In this document: one piece after another, positions 4,241 through 6,203 of the stretch | Position numbering within the stretch: position 1 is the stretch's first letter | Layout: each line of letters begins with the position of its first letter | DNA from: Candidatus Uhrbacteria bacterium RIFCSPHIGHO2_02_FULL_57_19 | GTDB lineage: Bacteria > Patescibacteriota > Patescibacteriia > 2-12-FULL-57-11 | Direction: 5' to 3' | Length of the DNA: 6,203 nucleotides | Assembly: GCA_001791115.1 (NCBI GenBank) | Contig: MGDZ01000033.1 | Location: 1 to 6,203, forward strand | Translations under genes and position numbers: made by a program | The notes under the pieces: generated by a model | Told to the model about the DNA's origin: nothing | What the model saw: only the letters and a program-made list of their open reading frames with translations | The model's database searches: none

Positions 4241-6007
4241 ATGAAAACAAAGCGAATTGTTGTTGGAATACTAACTGTGCTGGCATTTATCGGGGCGGCT
4301 CCGCCTGCGAGTGCGGGGTGTTGCGTGGAGTGGCCGATTGGCAGTCCAGGACTCAAATACTGCCGCCAACAAGGACCCGAGAGGGAGGGTGCCTGTTCGG
4401 GCGATGGAAGGTCGTGGTCTGACGAGGATTGCAACGCCCGCGCGGAATGCAGCGACGCCGGAAAATGCCAGTATGGCGATAATAAAAGCCAGTGCGCGGA
4501 CGAACGGCGCTGGCAATGCGGCCAGCGCGGCGGAGTTGCCAATGTAGATTTCTTTCCCAACCAGACTTGTGCCGCTCCGGCGCAAGCCGGTTTCTGCTGC
4601 GTCACCCGCGCCGGGGATACCACGGTCTGCTACGATGCCTCCACCTTCCCCAAAGTGGAAGATCAAACTGCTTGCGAAAGCCGGGGTGACGTAGTCCGAT
4701 ATGAATCCAAGGTCTGCACTTCGGTCGTTGAATGTTCACAGGCCTCTCCGGCCGCGCCGGCCCGGGAGGAGGGCCTCCCCCTGCCGGCCTTCATCCCGGC
4801 CATTCCCCAGTTGATCATTCCCATCCCGGGATTTAAGGGTTTCTCCGAAATCAAAGTAACCGAAGCCGGCCAGACGCGCACCCTCGACATTCCTTTCATC
4901 GCCCAGTACATTCAGGCCATCTACAACTATGTGCTGGGGATCGTCGGGATAATTGCCACAGTAATGATCGTTTACGGCGGCATTCGCTGGCTCACGGCCG
5001 CCGGAAACATGACCACCATCGGCGATGCAAAAAAAATGATCACCAATGCAGTTGTGGGGGTCATCATCGCTCTAGGCTCGTACCTTATCTTGTTCACCAT
5101 CAACCCAGAACTGGTGCGTTTGCGTTCACTCAGGCTTGAGCTCATCGAACAAGCATTATTAAATGAATTACTTACAACAACAGAACCGACGATAATAGAA
5201 GAAGTAGGAGGTGTGCCCGTAGATCGACCAGAGGAAGGTGCACGTGGACCAGTCGAAAAAGTGACTCCTATGGCGACCGCACTTGTTACCTCTGGTCTAA
5301 GCGACCTTCTTGGGCAAGTAGCGAACGCCCAAGAAACGGACGAGGCGCCCACGCCAACACCTGGGGGCTGCCCTTTTACTTTTGTGAACCCCTATACTCC
5401 CAATCTGGGACGCCATCCGGAACTACATCCGCGCAATCTCGAATTTAAAGAAAAAGTAAACGAACTCCTCACGGGAATAACATCAAAAAGGGAGCGAGTC
5501 GTAAAAATTGCTGAACTAGCGGCAAAATGCGAAATGAAACTGGGAGCTTGCGGAAATGTTACAAAAACAATTAACCAAATAGCCGGGGATACATCAAAAA
5601 CCGGACAAGGAACGCAAACCAATGGCGTCGGCGGTGACAGAGTACGCTTTCTTAAGCAAATAAACTGCTCGACGAGGAATCCGGACCGTCCACCAGGATG
5701 CGTAAGAAATCCAACCGCCGCAAGAAGAGCGGCCTATGCCAAATTTAAAACAGAATTAGCCGACTGGCCGGATTCATGGGCAAACGATTTACAAGCAGGA
5801 GATTCTTTTGCGATTTTTAATGCCCAACCCGGCCTAGCCGGACAACACGCAGCGATCTTTATGGGATGGGCAAACGAAGCAAGAGGAATAGCAAAAGTCA
5901 TACAAGGCCAAGCCACGCCCCCCTCGGCGGTTAGGACAGGCACCATATGCTTAAAAAAAGCATGTAATCCCAACTTTTCATTAACTTTCACGTTTAGCAT
6001 TGAATAA
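4241..6007 (+). CDS. Secreted Cys-rich protein, TrbC/VirB2-like core, C-terminal NlpC/P60- or CHAP-like domain
   Basis: 588 residues. Signal peptide 1-25 (MKTKR, hydrophobic stretch, PPASA/G). Residues 27-165 are a Cys-rich domain with 16 cysteines, including CC pairs at 27-28 and 119-120, not obviously alignable with that of the upstream paralogue. A Pro-rich linker leads to the TrbC/VirB2-like core (189-305) with helices at about 222-248 and 268-288. Residues 306-375 are a low-complexity linker containing an odd signal-peptide-like stretch (MATALVTSG..QVANAQ, 344-364). The C-terminal domain (about 377-588) has C437 at the start of a predicted helix (ACGNVTKTINQIAG) and, 99 residues later, LQAGDSFAIF..GQHAAIFMGW with H536. 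This Cys-helix then AGD..HxAIFxG order is typical of papain-fold cysteine hydrolases (NlpC/P60, CHAP) that cut peptidoglycan peptides; similarity is weak and the third catalytic residue is not assigned. The domain is AT-richer than the core. No Shine-Dalgarno precedes the ATG. Confidence 0.8.
   Translation: MKTKRIVVGILTVLAFIGAAPPASAGCCVEWPIGSPGLKYCRQQGPEREGACSGDGRSWSDEDCNARAECSDAGKCQYGDNKSQCADERRWQCGQRGGVANVDFFPNQTCAAPAQAGFCCVTRAGDTTVCYDASTFPKVEDQTACESRGDVVRYESKVCTSVVECSQASPAAPAREEGLPLPAFIPAIPQLIIPIPGFKGFSEIKVTEAGQTRTLDIPFIAQYIQAIYNYVLGIVGIIATVMIVYGGIRWLTAAGNMTTIGDAKKMITNAVVGVIIALGSYLILFTINPELVRLRSLRLELIEQALLNELLTTTEPTIIEEVGGVPVDRPEEGARGPVEKVTPMATALVTSGLSDLLGQVANAQETDEAPTPTPGGCPFTFVNPYTPNLGRHPELHPRNLEFKEKVNELLTGITSKRERVVKIAELAAKCEMKLGACGNVTKTINQIAGDTSKTGQGTQTNGVGGDRVRFLKQINCSTRNPDRPPGCVRNPTAARRAAYAKFKTELADWPDSWANDLQAGDSFAIFNAQPGLAGQHAAIFMGWANEARGIAKVIQGQATPPSAVRTGTICLKKACNPNFSLTFTFSIE
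4805..5155 (+). repeat. Copy 2 of duplicated TrbC/VirB2-like core
   Basis: Encodes residues 189-305 of the second paralogue and matches copy 1 at 3091-3441 with no gaps at protein level. The shared block ends at IEQA in both proteins, after which the sequences have nothing visible in common. Confidence 0.85.
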
Positions 6008-6041
6008 CCCCGTCTATTCTTTGTACGCGATCACAGTTCTC

Positions 6042-6203
6042 ATGACATCGCAACCAGTATATGTCTGTTCCAAATGCGACGCCCAGTACCCGAAATGGGT
6101 CGGACGGTGTTCGGAGTGCAATGGGTGGGGAACGGTGGCCGAAGGGAGAATCAGCGGTCAGGAGACTCAGAAATCCAGAGCAACACCGGGAAAAACGGTG
6201 GCC
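6042..6203 (+). CDS. radA: DNA repair protein RadA (Sms), N-terminal fragment
   Basis: The first 54 codons of a gene running off the right edge. The N-terminus carries the RadA zinc finger: C9-S-K-C12 then YPKWVGRC23-SEC26-NGWGTV, which matches the CxxC..YPxWxGxCxxCxxWNT pattern of the family. RadA is a RecA-like, DnaB-type hexameric ATPase that drives branch migration during recombinational repair; its Walker motifs and Lon-like domain would lie beyond the window. ATG 6042 places eight residues before the first Cys, as in known RadA proteins; an in-frame TTG at 6021 would add seven residues and is less likely. The gene starts 34 bases after the preceding stop, with no obvious Shine-Dalgarno or terminator between. 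It is a housekeeping gene and probably marks the edge of the envelope cluster. Confidence 0.93.
   Translation, partial: MTSQPVYVCSKCDAQYPKWVGRCSECNGWGTVAEGRISGQETQKSRATPGKTVA

Noticed and set aside
4248..4321. Lipoprotein signal (SAGC) at the start of the second paralogue
   Set aside because: Position -3 is Ser rather than Leu/Val/Ile, and PPASA fits ordinary signal peptidase cleavage better.
4123..4666. Minus-strand frames of 166 and 131 residues over the second Cys-rich domain
   Set aside because: Antisense shadows of a gene with signal peptide, Cys pattern and conserved core; no motifs of their own.
4972..5352. 126-residue minus-strand frame opposite the second core, with a similar one at 3258-3494
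   Set aside because: The two antisense products resemble each other only because the sense strands encode the duplicated core.
1..6203. CRISPR array, tRNA or rRNA genes
   Set aside because: No regularly spaced repeats and no tRNA- or rRNA-like sequence were seen; the only repeats are those listed.

Overview
This window reads as a piece of a bacterial genome of the Candidate Phyla Radiation (Patescibacteria, probably Parcubacteria-like). That placement is an inference. It rests on two secreted proteins carrying the two-helix TrbC/VirB2-type pilin core common in those genomes (block VYGGIRWLTAAGN), a GC-rich palindrome of a kind I remember as frequent in CPR intergenic regions, and the general lack of Shine-Dalgarno sequences. 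UGA is used as a normal stop. All genes lie on the + strand.

Layout: (1) 3-551 is the 3' end of a membrane protein with an Ala/Glu/Gln-rich charged region and two C-terminal transmembrane helices. (2) 558-1769 is a membrane-anchored protein with a Pro/Ala linker and a TolB/WD40-like beta-propeller. (3) 1769-1953 is a 185-bp miniature inverted-repeat element filling the whole gap to the next gene. (4) 1952-2596 is a DsbA-type thiol oxidoreductase anchored at the membrane. (5) 2593-4167 overlaps it by ATGA and encodes a secreted Cys-rich protein with a TrbC/VirB2-like two-helix core and a C-terminal LytM/M23-like domain. (6) A probable promoter and a 10-bp hairpin lie at 4200-4235. (7) 4241-6007 is a paralogue with the same core, a different Cys-rich N-terminal domain and an unrelated C-terminal domain that looks like a papain-fold (NlpC/P60 or CHAP type) cysteine hydrolase. 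(8) 6042-6203 is the start of radA. No gene-free stretch exceeds 185 bases, and no tRNA, rRNA or CRISPR array was seen.

How the genes may work together: the two paralogues have 20 and 23 cysteines and are exported. A disulfide-forming DsbA-like enzyme is translationally coupled to the first, so it probably folds these proteins outside the membrane. Both proteins put a candidate cell-wall-active domain after a pilin-like membrane core. This suggests a cell-envelope machine, perhaps linked to a type IV secretion or pilus-like system, in which the core is kept and the outer domains are exchanged. That model is inference; the tandem paralogy, the Cys content and the gene coupling are visible in the sequence.
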